A stretch of DNA of 64,000 nucleotides from Hydrogenophilales bacterium (GCA_023258975.1 JAHFRD010000007.1:90058-154057), one strand, 5' to 3'; positions 1 through 9,429 are shown, counted from the first letter of the stretch. The notes: generated by a model not told the origin, from the letters alone. Numbers and translations are program-made.

Positions 1-1490
1 CATGCTGAATCGCCAAAAAATCCTCGCGGATGGTGTCCAGCATGTGTAACGCGTCCCGCTCGCCGCAATCGTTGAAGATCACCGCGAATTCCTCGCCACC
101 GTAGCGCGCCACCACGTCGCTGCGGCGTATGCGTCGGCGCAGCAGGTTGGCCAGAGTCTTGAGCACCCGGTCGCCGGCCAGATGACCATGTTCGTCGTTG
201 ACCTCCTTGAAATGGTCGATATCCAGCAGGGCCAACGCCACTGACGAGCCATTGCGCTCGCCGCGCGCCAATTCCGCCGCCAGGCGCTCCTTGAAATGGG
301 CGTGGGTCAACAGGCCGGTCAGGCTGTCCCGCGACATCAAGGCGCGCAGTTCCCGCGCTCGCCGCGCCCGGATGGTCACGGCGGCGACCAGATGCCGATC
401 CTCGATCGGTTTGCCGAGGAAATCGTCGCCCCCCAGGCTCATGGCCTTGAGTTGCCGCTCCAGGGCTTGTTCCGTGGAGAGGAACACGATGGGCAGGCTG
501 AGGTAGCGATCATCCTGGCGGATCAGGCGGGCCAGTTCCATGCCGCTGCATTCCGGCATGTACAGGTCGGTCAACAGAAGCTCGGTGTCATGGTTGGACA
601 GCCATTCCAGCACCTGCCTGGGCTGGGTCAGGGCGGTCGCGCGCATGCCGGCCTGGCGCAGAACCAGGGCGTAGTGTTCGGCCAGCGCGGCCTCATCGTC
701 GACGATCAGGATGCGGAATGGATCATCCGCCTCGCGGCGGGTCAGGTATTCCAGACGATCGAGCAGGAACGCCGGGTCGACCGGCTTGTGATAGTAGGCA
801 TCGGCGCCGGCGCGTATCGCCGCCAGGCGGGCGTCGAAATCGTCGCGCGCGGTCACGAAGATCACCGGCAAGTCACCCAGATCCAGATGCGCGCGCAATT
901 CGCGCAGCAGGTCGGTGCCGGCCAGATCGCCTTCCGGAAGCATGACATCCAGCACCATCGCGTCCGGGCGCTGTTCCGCCACCGCCGCCTCGACGCCCTG
1001 TGTGCTCGGGAACACGCGCACGGTGTAGCCAAAACGCCCCAGTTGCAGGCGGAAATCCTCGGCCAGGGCCTGGTCATCCTCCACCAGATAGATCAGGCGG
1101 GACTCCATCGGCGCGAGCAGCGGCGCGGAGGGCGCGTCATGCGCAAGATCGGGAGCGGCGCCGGCTGACGCGACCAGTTGCGCCAGCCGCGCCGCCGCCT
1201 CTTGCCAGGCGGGCGCATCGGGATGATCGGGCCGCCGCTGCCAGGCCAACAACCGCTTTTCCAGATCGCGGGCGGTTTTGCTCATGCCGGGATAGCCGAA
1301 CGTGCTGCCGGCGCCGGCCAGTCGATGGATCTGGTGATGCAGCATGCGCAACGTATCGGTTGACCAGGCTTCGCTTTCCAGCGCATGCCAAAGCGCCTTG
1401 ATTTCACTCAGGCGCCCGGGCAGTTCGGCGGCGTATTCCGCGCGCAGGGCGGTCAATTCAGCTTGGTAATCGGCTTCGGTGATGGTCATG
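1..1490 (-). CDS. Hpt-REC-REC-GGDEF diguanylate cyclase (3' end outside window)
   Basis: Translation from the ATG at 1490 gives an N-terminal histidine phosphotransfer domain (His in HQIHRLAGAG, about residue 45), then two receiver domains (VEDD and DDEA starts, phospho-Asp in VLDVMLPE and LLTDLYMPE), then a GGDEF domain with DIDHFKEVND and an intact GGEEF signature. It should make c-di-GMP under phosphorelay control, PleD-like but with an Hpt domain at the front. The window ends shortly after the GGEEF motif, so the C-terminus is missing. It lies 38 bases downstream of the single-domain receiver gene and in the same direction, probably one operon with the CHASE kinase that could feed it phosphate through the Hpt domain. 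Domain calls are strong; the partner is an inference. Confidence 0.9.
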
Positions 1491-1528
1491 GCAAAGTGGC
1501 CCGCGAAAAAAACGAAAAGGCCGGAAAC

Positions 1529-1888
1529 TCAGTCTCCGGCCAGGATGCCGGCGACGAGTTGTTCAAAATCCTCGCCTACCGGTTTGCTGATGTAATGGTC
1601 GCAGCCGGCGGCAATGGCCTTCTGGCTGTCCTGGCTCATGGCCGAGGCGGTGACGGCGGCGATCTTGCCGCTGTAGCCCTGTTCGCGCAGTTGCCGTACC
1701 GCCTCGTGGCCATCCATCTCCGGCATGTGCATGTCCATCAACACCAGGTCATAGGCGCCGGTCAGCGCCTTTTCCATGCCGACGCGGCCGTTCGCGGCCG
1801 TCTCGATTTCATGGCCCTGCATACGCAGGCGCAGGCCGAGCATGCGGCTGATCATCGCGTCATCTTCCACCAACAGAATGGTTGCCAT
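1529..1888 (-). CDS. Single-domain response regulator (CheY-like receiver)
   Basis: A 119-residue protein that is only a receiver domain: acidic pair D9/D10, phospho-acceptor D52 in LMDMHMPEMDG, conserved T in AVTASAM and lysine in SKPVG. It has no output domain, so it probably acts as a phosphate shuttle or by protein contact. Its ATG lies five bases after the stop of the upstream histidine kinase, and the sequence GAGGAG at the end of that kinase gene serves as ribosome binding site, so the two should be co-translated. The likely route is kinase to this receiver to the Hpt domain of the next gene; that flow is inferred from gene order. Confidence 0.92.
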   Translation of the reverse strand: MATILLVEDDAMISRMLGLRLRMQGHEIETAANGRVGMEKALTGAYDLVLMDMHMPEMDGHEAVRQLREQGYSGKIAAVTASAMSQDSQKAIAAGCDHYISKPVGEDFEQLVAGILAGD

Positions 1889-1893
1889 GATGC

Positions 1894-4044
1894 TTACTCC
1901 TCGGGGTGGGGCAGGGTGAATGTGAAGGTGCTGCCCGCGCCGGGGCGGCTGTGGGCCGTGATGCTGCCGCCATGTAGTTCCACCAGGGACCTGGTGATGG
2001 CCAGGCCAAGGCCGGTGCCGCCGGCCTTGCGGGTGCTGGAACTGTCCACCTGGCGGAACTTGTCGAATATTTCCGGCAGATCCGCCTCCGGGATGCCGAT
2101 GCCGGTATCCGCCACGCTGATCTCGGCATGCCCGTCGATTGCCCGCGCCTTGACCGTGATGTTGCCGCCTTCGGTAAATTTGATGGCGTTGCCCACCAGG
2201 TTGATGAATATCTGGCGCAGGCGCAGGGGATCGGCTCGTACCCGCAGGGCGCCCGCTTCGTTGACCAGGGTGATTCCCCGTTCCTGCGCCTTGAGGCGCA
2301 GACGATCGAGCACCTCGCTCACCACGTCGGCCAGCGCGAATACCTCCGGCCGCAGGTCCAGCTTGCCCGCCTCGATCTTGGACAAGTCGAGCAGATCGTT
2401 GATGAGGTGCAGCAGGTGGTCGCCCGAGGCCTGAATGTCACGGGCCATATCCACGATCATCTCGGCCGGCGGCATCGCCTCCGCTTTTTTGAGCAGGGGC
2501 AGATAGCCGAGGATGACCGTCAAGGGGGTGCGCAGCTCGTGGCTCATCATGTTGACGAACTCGGATTTCATGCGGTTGGCGCGTTCCGCCTGCTCCTTGG
2601 AGTCGCGTAGCGACTGTTCCGCCTCCTTGCGCAAGGTGGTGTCGACGATCATGCCGACGAACAGGATATCGCCCTCCATCCGGCTTTCACCCACCGCCAG
2701 GTCGATGGGAAACAGGCTGCCATCCTTGCGCCGCGCCACCACTTCCCGGCCGATGCCGATGATGTGCGGATCGCCGCTCGCCAGGTAGCGGCTCAGATAG
2801 CCGTCATGCGCGGAATGGTACGGTTCCGGCATGAGCATGTTGACGTTGCGCCCGATCACTTCCTCGGCCCGGTAGCCGAATGCGCGTTCCGCGGCCGGGT
2901 TGAAGGTGCGCACCGTGCCGTGTTCGTTCATGGTGATGATGGGGTTGACCGCCGTATCCACCACCGCGCGGTTGAGCGATTCGCTGGCCGCCAGCGCGCG
3001 GGTACGGTCCAGTACCTGTTGGCGGATGCTCTGCTGCCGGTTGAGCAGATGGGCCAGAAAGGCCGCCAGCACCGCGCTGATGACCAGACCCGCGAGTAGA
3101 ACGGACCAGGATAAGGACTCCTGATGGGCGACGAGATAGGCTTGCGTCGGACGGGCGGAAAAGGTCCAGTCGCGGCCCGCCACTTTCAGGCTGTGGCGAT
3201 ATTCCAGATCAGCCCGGCTTTGCTCCCATTCTTCCGGCAAATGGGCGAACAGCAACTCGTCGCGTTCCAACGCCGCCACCTCGCGTATGCGCAGGGAAAC
3301 ATCACCCAGGCCCAGATGAGATTTGCGCATGGCGTCCTGGAAGATGTCGTCCAGGTAAAAGACGCCCACGGCAAAGCCCTGGAGCGCGGCGCGGCGTTGC
3401 GCGGGGGTTGTCGCCAGTCCGCCGTAGAGCGGCGCGAAAACCAGAAGGCTGGGTTTGCGCACGGCGTCCTGCACCAGGAAGACATTGGCGCTGGCCGTCA
3501 ATTTTCCGCTATCCCGAGCCTGCTCCAAGGTAGCCCGCCGCAGGGGGTCGGAGCCCAGATCGAAGCCCAGGGCGGCTTTGTTTTCCTCCATTGGGGCCAG
3601 GTAATGGATCGGGAAGTATTCATCGCGCGGGCTTGCGGGCCGCAGCCGGCCCTGGGCATCACGCTCGCTGATCTGGAAATCGGGTTGATCGCCGGCGCGC
3701 ACCGCAGCCTCGAAACCGGCGCGTTGCCCGTGTTCCACCCTGCGTACCCATTCCAGAACATGGACGCTGGAGAGTTGGCGCAGCATCGGCGTGGCATAGC
3801 GTTCGAACTGGCCTCTCGAAATGCCCGGGGCTGCCTGCAGGAAGCGCTGCAGATCGCGAGAAGCCTCCAGGTTGACTTCGATCTCCCGCTCGAAAGAGGC
3901 GGCGTGCAGTCCCGCCAGATGCTGGAATTCGCCGCGCAGGCCGCGCTCTTGAATACGATCCGTGAAGCGCATGGCGACCAGGCTGACGGCCACGCCAATC
4001 AGGAAGACCCCCACGGCCAGCAGGCCGTTGCGGTTAACGGACAT
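1894..4044 (-). CDS. CHASE-PAS hybrid-type membrane sensor histidine kinase
   Basis: A 716-residue kinase. An N-terminal membrane helix (about 5-25) is followed by a periplasmic CHASE domain (ALGFDLGSDPLRRATLEQAR), a second helix near 315-340, a FixL-like PAS domain (FNPAAERAFGYRAEEVIG, MLMPEPYHSAHDGY), a HisKA dimerisation helix with phospho-His in SHELRTPL (about residue 497), and an ATPase domain with N box NLVGNAIKFTE, G1 DTGIGIPEAD and G2 GTGLGLAI. The frame is open 32 codons further upstream, but those codons run through a C-rich hairpin, so the ATG at 4044 (MSVNRN) is preferred. No receiver is fused to it; the partner is the adjacent single-domain receiver. CHASE domains bind small extracellular ligands; the ligand cannot be told. 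Confidence 0.9.
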   Translation of the reverse strand: MSVNRNGLLAVGVFLIGVAVSLVAMRFTDRIQERGLRGEFQHLAGLHAASFEREIEVNLEASRDLQRFLQAAPGISRGQFERYATPMLRQLSSVHVLEWVRRVEHGQRAGFEAAVRAGDQPDFQISERDAQGRLRPASPRDEYFPIHYLAPMEENKAALGFDLGSDPLRRATLEQARDSGKLTASANVFLVQDAVRKPSLLVFAPLYGGLATTPAQRRAALQGFAVGVFYLDDIFQDAMRKSHLGLGDVSLRIREVAALERDELLFAHLPEEWEQSRADLEYRHSLKVAGRDWTFSARPTQAYLVAHQESLSWSVLLAGLVISAVLAAFLAHLLNRQQSIRQQVLDRTRALAASESLNRAVVDTAVNPIITMNEHGTVRTFNPAAERAFGYRAEEVIGRNVNMLMPEPYHSAHDGYLSRYLASGDPHIIGIGREVVARRKDGSLFPIDLAVGESRMEGDILFVGMIVDTTLRKEAEQSLRDSKEQAERANRMKSEFVNMMSHELRTPLTVILGYLPLLKKAEAMPPAEMIVDMARDIQASGDHLLHLINDLLDLSKIEAGKLDLRPEVFALADVVSEVLDRLRLKAQERGITLVNEAGALRVRADPLRLRQIFINLVGNAIKFTEGGNITVKARAIDGHAEISVADTGIGIPEADLPEIFDKFRQVDSSSTRKAGGTGLGLAITRSLVELHGGSITAHSRPGAGSTFTFTLPHPEE

Positions 4045-4096
4045 GGCGACGTGCCACCCCGAAGCATGAACGCCGCCAGTCCGTTCCCCCACCCCC

Positions 4097-4136
4097 AGCC
4101 CCTCCCCCGCTCGCGGGATACCGAAGGGTAGGGGCT
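4097..4136. repeat. C-rich hairpin in the leader of the CHASE kinase gene
   Basis: Arms AGCCCCT (4097-4103) and AGGGGCT (4130-4136) pair, with an inner CCCGC/GCGGG hairpin. It lies between the GGDEF-EAL gene and the kinase start and could weaken read-through or translation. Similar C-rich hairpins occur elsewhere in the window between genes. Confidence 0.45.
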
Positions 4137-4232
4137 TCATCAGAGGGGAGCTTCGAGCGTCGCCGTGCGACGTTCACGTTAAACAGCATGCGCGGGGCGG
4201 GTATTCCGGGTTGATTCATCGTGTCTTGTCGA

Positions 4233-6788
4233 TCATGGCGTCAGATGTAGCGGCAACTCGTCGGCTGTCACGGGCCGGCCGAGATGGTAACCCTGAAAAA
4301 GTGTGCAACCCATTTCCAGTAACGCCTGTTGTTGCGGCGCGGTTTCCACGCCCTCGGCGACCACTTCCAACTCCAGGTGGCCGGCAATGGACAGCACGGC
4401 GCGAATGATCGCGGCATCCTTGGAATCCACGGTCAGTTCCCGCACGAAGGACTGGTCGATTTTCAAGCGATCCAGCGGCAGTTTTTTCAGATAGGCCAGG
4501 GAGGAATAGCCGGTGCCGAAGTCGTCGATGGAAAAGCGCACGCCCCGGCGGCGCAGCACCTGCATCTTGTCCACCGCCTCGACCAGATTGCCGATCAACA
4601 CGCTTTCAGTCAGCTCCAGTTCCAGTTGCCGGGGGTTGGCGCCGGTGTCTTCCAGAATGCGCTCGACGCGGGCCACGAAATCGGCCTGATGGAACTGGCG
4701 CGCGCTGACGTTGACCGCCACATTGCCGATGTTCACCCCGGCCTGTCGCCAGGCCACGAGCTGGCGGCAGGCCTGGTTGAGCACCCAGTGGCCGATGGGC
4801 AGGATCAGGCCGGTCTCTTCCGCCAGGGGGATGAATTCGGCGGGCGGAATCACGCCGCGCTTGCCGTGGTTCCAGCGCAGCAGGGCTTCCACGCCGCGCA
4901 GGCGTCCCAGGCTGTCGATCTGGGGCTGGTAGCGCAGCATCAGTTCACCCGCGTCCAGGGCGTGGCGCAGATCGTTCTGCAATTGCAGACGCGATTCGGC
5001 CGCCGCCTGCATGTCCGGCGCGTAGAAGCGGATGGTGTCGCGCCCGGCCTGCTTGGCGCGGTACATGGCCACCTCGGCGTGCTGCAACACCGCTTCCGGG
5101 GTCTCCCCATTGTTGGGGAACAGGGTGATGCCCATGCTGGACGTGATATGCAACTGGCGCCCACCCAGATAGATCGGCTCGGCCAGGCTCTCGCGCAGCT
5201 TGTCCGCCACCCGGCGCGCCTCGAAACCCGCCTGGGCCTTGTTGTCGCCCAATTCGGGCAGCACCACCAGAAATTCGTCGCCACCGCGGCGCACCACCGT
5301 GTCGCCGACCCGAACCCGTTGCGAGAGGCGCTGGGCAACCTGATTCAGCAAGGCGTCGCCGCTGGCATGGCCGAGGGCGTCGTTGAAGGTCTTGAAGTTG
5401 TCCAGGTCGATGAACAGCACCGCGCCGAATGCCTCCCGGCGCCGCGCCATCGCCATGTCCTGGCGCAGCCGCTCCAGCAGCAACAGCAGATTGGGCAGCC
5501 CGGTCAGCGGGTCGTGTTGCGAGTGGAATTCCACTTCGGCGCGAGCCTGGCGGATGGACAGGCCGATGCTCAGGACTTCGGTGACGCGTTGCAGGAAAGC
5601 CATCTCCTGGTCGGATTGGCGATGCCCCTCGGGCAGATAGAGCGTGAGCACCCCCTGTAATTGGTGATCGGCCAGGATGGGCAGGGCATAGTGTCCGTGG
5701 GCTTCCATGCCCAGGTAGTGGGTTTCATGCCGCTCATCGACACAGGCGGTGTGCTGGATTTTTCGAGTCCGGGCCGCCGTTCCGCAGATGCAGTGCCCCA
5801 GGGGAACCCGCGCGCAAGTGGTCGCCAGCTCCGGGCTCAGGTTATGCGAGGCCGCCATGCGCAGCATCTCCTCGCCCGCCTCGGCTTCATTGACGAAGAT
5901 CACGCCCTTGGGCAACAGGCGCAGCCACGGCACCGATACCAGCAGTGCTTCCAGTCCGCGCTGCAAAAACGACGTACTGTCGACCGGCTGAATGGCGAGG
6001 CGCAGCAATTCGCCGATGGCATGATCCTCGGCGGCGGTGTGTTGGGTTTTCGCGCGTTCGGCGTGGATTTCAGAAAGATCCAGGGTGGTGCCCACGAACT
6101 GGGTGAGGGCGCCGCCATCGCCGCGCACGGCGGTGATGCGCAACCAGACTGGACAAGGCCCGCCGAGCTTGCGTTTTTCCCAGGCTTCGCCTTCCCAGTA
6201 ACCCTGCTTGCGCAAGGCGATGCCGATCTGTCGATAACTGGCCGAACCGGCTCGCCTCGCCAGGAGGCGGCGGGCGTTACGGCCCAGCACTTCCTCGGCG
6301 GCGTAACCGGTCAACTTGCTGAAGGCCCGGTTGACCCGAACCACCCAGCCTCGGGAGTCGGTAACGACGATGCTCTCGTGGGTTTCGAAAGCGGTGGCGG
6401 CCAGGCGCAGGGCATCCAGATTCACTCTGACGCGCCGGCAGATTCGATTGAGGGTATCCGCCATATCGGCCAGTTCACTCACGCCGCCGACCCGGATTTC
6501 TCCGGCGCTCTCGCCCCTGGACAGGCGCTCGGCGACAAGCAGCAGGCGCGCGGCCGGCCGGGTCACGGTGAAATGCAGCACCAGGGCAAGCAGCGCCCCC
6601 ATGAACAGCGCCGCCAGCCAGAGCGGCAGCCCACTGGCCACCGCATGGGCCGCCAGCAACCCGACAAAGGCCAGAAACACCGTCAGCGGTTGCCAGACGC
6701 TCAGGGAAGGCAGGCGAGAGCGGCTCGTGATCCGCTCTCGCGAGGCATCGAAGCCGTTGTTCGGTAAGGGTTCTGGAATCGGAGTCAT
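4233..6788 (-). CDS. Membrane PAS-GAF-GGDEF-EAL c-di-GMP turnover protein
   Basis: An 851-residue bifunctional-type signalling protein. Two hydrophobic segments (about 30-75) are followed by a HAMP-like linker, a PAS domain (TDSRGWVVRVNRAFSKLTGY, about 130), a GAF domain with a cysteine pair (GHCICGTAARTRK, about 355), a GGDEF domain with intact RRGGDEF (about residue 500) and an EAL domain with GVEALLRW (about 632), NVSARQF, ELTES, DDFGTGYSS and AEGVET. All phosphodiesterase signature residues and the GGDEF active loop are visible, so either activity is possible. It is divergent from the sigma-54 activator and upstream of the CHASE kinase on the same strand. The sensed signal is unknown; the Cys-x-Cys in the GAF region might hold a cofactor, which is speculation. 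Confidence 0.93.
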   Translation of the reverse strand: MTPIPEPLPNNGFDASRERITSRSRLPSLSVWQPLTVFLAFVGLLAAHAVASGLPLWLAALFMGALLALVLHFTVTRPAARLLLVAERLSRGESAGEIRVGGVSELADMADTLNRICRRVRVNLDALRLAATAFETHESIVVTDSRGWVVRVNRAFSKLTGYAAEEVLGRNARRLLARRAGSASYRQIGIALRKQGYWEGEAWEKRKLGGPCPVWLRITAVRGDGGALTQFVGTTLDLSEIHAERAKTQHTAAEDHAIGELLRLAIQPVDSTSFLQRGLEALLVSVPWLRLLPKGVIFVNEAEAGEEMLRMAASHNLSPELATTCARVPLGHCICGTAARTRKIQHTACVDERHETHYLGMEAHGHYALPILADHQLQGVLTLYLPEGHRQSDQEMAFLQRVTEVLSIGLSIRQARAEVEFHSQHDPLTGLPNLLLLLERLRQDMAMARRREAFGAVLFIDLDNFKTFNDALGHASGDALLNQVAQRLSQRVRVGDTVVRRGGDEFLVVLPELGDNKAQAGFEARRVADKLRESLAEPIYLGGRQLHITSSMGITLFPNNGETPEAVLQHAEVAMYRAKQAGRDTIRFYAPDMQAAAESRLQLQNDLRHALDAGELMLRYQPQIDSLGRLRGVEALLRWNHGKRGVIPPAEFIPLAEETGLILPIGHWVLNQACRQLVAWRQAGVNIGNVAVNVSARQFHQADFVARVERILEDTGANPRQLELELTESVLIGNLVEAVDKMQVLRRRGVRFSIDDFGTGYSSLAYLKKLPLDRLKIDQSFVRELTVDSKDAAIIRAVLSIAGHLELEVVAEGVETAPQQQALLEMGCTLFQGYHLGRPVTADELPLHLTP

Positions 6789-6983
6789 GGCACGCTTGCC
6801 TCTGGGGATGATTGGTTGTTACCCCCTAAGCGCAAGGCATGTGCCAGGTGCCGGCGTATTTCCGTACCAGCCCGAATAATCGTTTTAATTACAAATGCTT
6901 ACAGATATTTTGTGGCGAGTTTTACGGCCCCGCGCCGATCCCGCCGGCGGCCGGCGCCACGCCATGCCCTTCGACTTCATGCG

Positions 6984-7004
6984 TTTTGCAGAAGAACTGC
7001 AAAA
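6984..7004. promoter_or_regulatory. Perfect inverted repeat upstream of the sigma-54 activator
   Basis: TTTTGCAG (6984-6991) and CTGCAAAA (6997-7004) form a perfect 8-base palindrome with spacer AAGAA, about 40 bases before the ATG at 7045 and inside the divergent region 6789-7044. Its size suits a dimeric Fis-type HTH protein, so autoregulation by the neighbouring NtrC-family activator is plausible. No convincing -24/-12 promoter was found beside it. Confidence 0.45.
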
Positions 7005-7044
7005 TGCAGCACAATGGGCCGGAGTCAATAAGTCGGGAGAAATC

Positions 7045-8436
7045 ATGAACACCCCTGCCCTGATCCTGCTGGTGGAAGACGATGTGCTGCTGGCGCGGGC
7101 CTACATGGCCTTTCTCTCCCGGCTGCCGTGCGAAACCGCCCATGTCGCCAGCGCGGCCGAGGCACTGGCTTTTTTTGCGCGGCGGCCACCGGATCTGCTG
7201 TTGCTGGATTTGCTGCTGCCCGACATGCACGGCATCGAACTGATGCGTGAACTGAACGAACGCGGCCTGGCCTGCCCCACCATCGTGGTCACGGTGGAAA
7301 ACTCGGCCGATGTCGCGGTCAACGCCATGCAGGCCGGCGCGCTGGATTACCTGCTCAAACCGCTCAGTCCGGAACGCCTGGCCACCACGGTGAGCAACGC
7401 ACTGGAAGGGCTGAACCTCAAGGCCCGCCTGCGCGATTACGAAGCCGCGCTGCCCGACGGAGGCTATGAGGGTTTCATCGGCACTTCACCGGTCATGCGC
7501 GTGCTCTACCGATTGATCGGCAACGCCGCCGCCTCCGACGCCAGCGTGTTCATCACCGGCGAAAGCGGCACCGGCAAGGACGTGTGCGCGGAGGCCATTC
7601 ACAACCGTGGCCGCCGCGCCGGCAAAGCGCTCATCGCCATCAACTGCGCCGCCATTCCGCGCGAGTTGATGGAAAGCGAACTGTTCGGCCACCAGCGCGG
7701 CGCCTTCACCGGCGCCGAGCGCAATCGTGACGGCGCCATCGCCCTGGCCAACGGCGGCACCCTGTTTTTCGACGAAATCTGCGAACTCAACCTCGACCTG
7801 CAAGCCAAGCTGCTGCGCTTCGTCGAGAGCCGCGCCTACAAACCCGTCGGCGGCGGCCAGGAACTCGATTCCGATGTCCGCATCATCTGCGCCACCAACC
7901 GCGACCCCCTGGAAGAAGTCCGCGCCGGCCATTTCCGCGAAGACCTGTATTACCGCCTCTATGTGGTGCCCATCGCCCTGCCGCCGCTGCGCGACCGGCA
8001 CGAGGACATCCTGTTTCTGGCGCGGCATTTTCTCGAACGTTTCGCGCGGGAAGAGGGCAAATCCTTTACCGGCATCAGCGCCCGTGCCGAAGCGGAATTG
8101 CTGGCCTACCCCTGGCCGGGCAATGTGCGCCAGTTGCAGAACGTGATTCGCCGCATCGTCGTCATGCAGGCGGGCGGCACGGTGGATGCGCTCATGCTGA
8201 CGCCCGCGCCCCAGGCGAACCCGCCCGGCGGCGGCGCAAGCGGCGGCGCCAAATTCGCGACTCAGATTCGCCCGCTCTGGGAACAGGAGCGGGCCATCAT
8301 CGAACGAGCCATCGCCCTGTGCGGCGGCAACGTCATCGAAGCCGCGTCCCGCCTCGGCATCAGCGATTCGACGATCTACCGGAAGCGGGCGAAGTGGCGG
8401 GTGGTGGAACCGGAATCAGCGGTTTCGGCCGACTGA
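7045..8436 (+). CDS. NtrC-family sigma-54-dependent response regulator
   Basis: A 463-residue protein with an N-terminal receiver (VEDD, phospho-Asp in LLLLDLLLPDMHG), a central AAA+ domain with Walker A GESGTGKD, the sigma-54 contact loop GAFTGAE, Walker B TLFFDEI and arginine-finger region FREDLYYRL, and a C-terminal Fis-type helix-turn-helix (VIEAASRLGISDSTIYRK). All elements for activating RNA polymerase-sigma54 are present. The frame is open upstream, but ATG 7045 has GGGAG six bases before it and begins exactly at the receiver domain. It is transcribed away from the GGDEF-EAL/kinase run; no kinase is fused or directly downstream, so its partner may be the CHASE kinase. Target genes are unknown. 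Confidence 0.95.
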   Translation: MNTPALILLVEDDVLLARAYMAFLSRLPCETAHVASAAEALAFFARRPPDLLLLDLLLPDMHGIELMRELNERGLACPTIVVTVENSADVAVNAMQAGALDYLLKPLSPERLATTVSNALEGLNLKARLRDYEAALPDGGYEGFIGTSPVMRVLYRLIGNAAASDASVFITGESGTGKDVCAEAIHNRGRRAGKALIAINCAAIPRELMESELFGHQRGAFTGAERNRDGAIALANGGTLFFDEICELNLDLQAKLLRFVESRAYKPVGGGQELDSDVRIICATNRDPLEEVRAGHFREDLYYRLYVVPIALPPLRDRHEDILFLARHFLERFAREEGKSFTGISARAEAELLAYPWPGNVRQLQNVIRRIVVMQAGGTVDALMLTPAPQANPPGGGASGGAKFATQIRPLWEQERAIIERAIALCGGNVIEAASRLGISDSTIYRKRAKWRVVEPESAVSAD

Positions 8437-8507
8437 ACCGCGTGGCGCCGGCCTCCAACCGCCTCGCGCAAGTCTGGCCGGTCATGGCGCTTCGCCCCCC
8501 AACAAAC

Positions 8508-8545
8508 GGTTAGATCGTGGCTCGCTGCGCTCGCACGATCTAACC
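8508..8545. terminator. 12-base perfect hairpin between the activator gene and the R-M locus
   Basis: GGTTAGATCGTG (8508-8519) pairs with CACGATCTAACC (8534-8545) around a 14-base GC-rich loop. It lies between two genes whose 3' ends converge (8436 and 8559) and could end transcription from either side, though there is no T run. The flanks AACAAAC and CTCGTTAGCC recall an integron attC site, but the outer boxes do not match the strict consensus. Confidence 0.5.
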
Positions 8546-8558
8546 TTACTCGTTAGCC

Positions 8559-9428
8559 CTATAGCAAGAAGCCACGTTCTAGCCCGTGGGAAATACCGCC
8601 TTCCCAATCTGCGGTCAGAAATTCACGCACAGAACTGAAGCAGTGCTCAACGACATCGGCGTAGATTGGATTCTTTTCATAGTTGGCATCGTATCTAAAT
8701 TCTCGATCTGTATTCTTCTGTTTTCTTAGAACGTAAATTTGGTCAATTTTGTATTTTTTCAGATTTACTGACTCCGTCAGCTTTAGCCATTCCGCAACAA
8801 CAATGTACATTGCATTAGGGTTTTTCTGCTTGAGCTGATCTGCTGCGGTGGAAACGTCTTGCAGCATTGTTTTGTCAAGATATGTTTTGCACTCAATGGC
8901 TACAGCAGGTATATCCCAATTATGCTCTTCCGAGATTTCAGAACCATTGCACTTTATCGTGGCTTTTACGCTCGCGCCAATAGCAAAATCGTGATCTTTA
9001 ATTTCAACCAAGGCGTGCGGTTTTTTAACCATCTCCTTGTACGAAGGTGCTCTAAAAAATACATCCTTGAAAGAGTGTGACTTCCCGATCAAGGCAGTTT
9101 CAGAAATTCCACGAACAATATCTCTAAACAGGTAATACATAAACTCTTCCAAAACAGAAGAGTGAAGATTTGAGCGCGAATCAAATTTTTCGGCGTAATG
9201 TTGTTGATCTAAAAATTCTTTGTATTCGTTCAGAATCCTTACTCGCTCTGCGATGATTGTAGAGTCATTTTCGGCAGTTTCGGCGACTGGGCCGATCAGT
9301 GCTTCATTTGCTGATTTCCATTGGTTATAGCGAGCACGAATTTCAACCAAATAGCGCCGTGATTCTTCATCGCGGTACTTGGTTTGGTGATTTTCTTTTT
9401 GATCTAAATTATTTCCATGGATAAACAT
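8559..9428 (-). CDS. Type II restriction endonuclease, Bpu10I-like
   Basis: A 289-residue protein with a PD-(D/E)XK-type core around AVAIECKTYLDKTML (about 190-205) followed by ADQLKQKNPNAMYIVVAE, a pattern I recognise from the Bpu10I restriction endonuclease family. It sits directly after a C5-cytosine methyltransferase gene, the standard partner. ATG 9428 is chosen because GGAG lies eight bases before it and it follows the methyltransferase stop by one base; an in-frame TTG at 9440 is less likely. Base composition is clearly more AT-rich than the flanks, a sign of transfer. Bpu10I itself needs two different subunits, whereas only one is present here, so a homodimer cutting a symmetrical site is possible. 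The recognition sequence is not readable from the gene. Confidence 0.72.
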   Translation of the reverse strand: MFIHGNNLDQKENHQTKYRDEESRRYLVEIRARYNQWKSANEALIGPVAETAENDSTIIAERVRILNEYKEFLDQQHYAEKFDSRSNLHSSVLEEFMYYLFRDIVRGISETALIGKSHSFKDVFFRAPSYKEMVKKPHALVEIKDHDFAIGASVKATIKCNGSEISEEHNWDIPAVAIECKTYLDKTMLQDVSTAADQLKQKNPNAMYIVVAEWLKLTESVNLKKYKIDQIYVLRKQKNTDREFRYDANYEKNPIYADVVEHCFSSVREFLTADWEGGISHGLERGFLL

Positions 9429-9429
9429 A

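Noticed and set aside
4045-4140. An N-terminal extension of the CHASE kinase to 4140
   Set aside because: The extra 32 codons are made of a C-rich hairpin repeat and do not resemble a kinase N-terminus; the hydrophobic segment follows the ATG at 4044.
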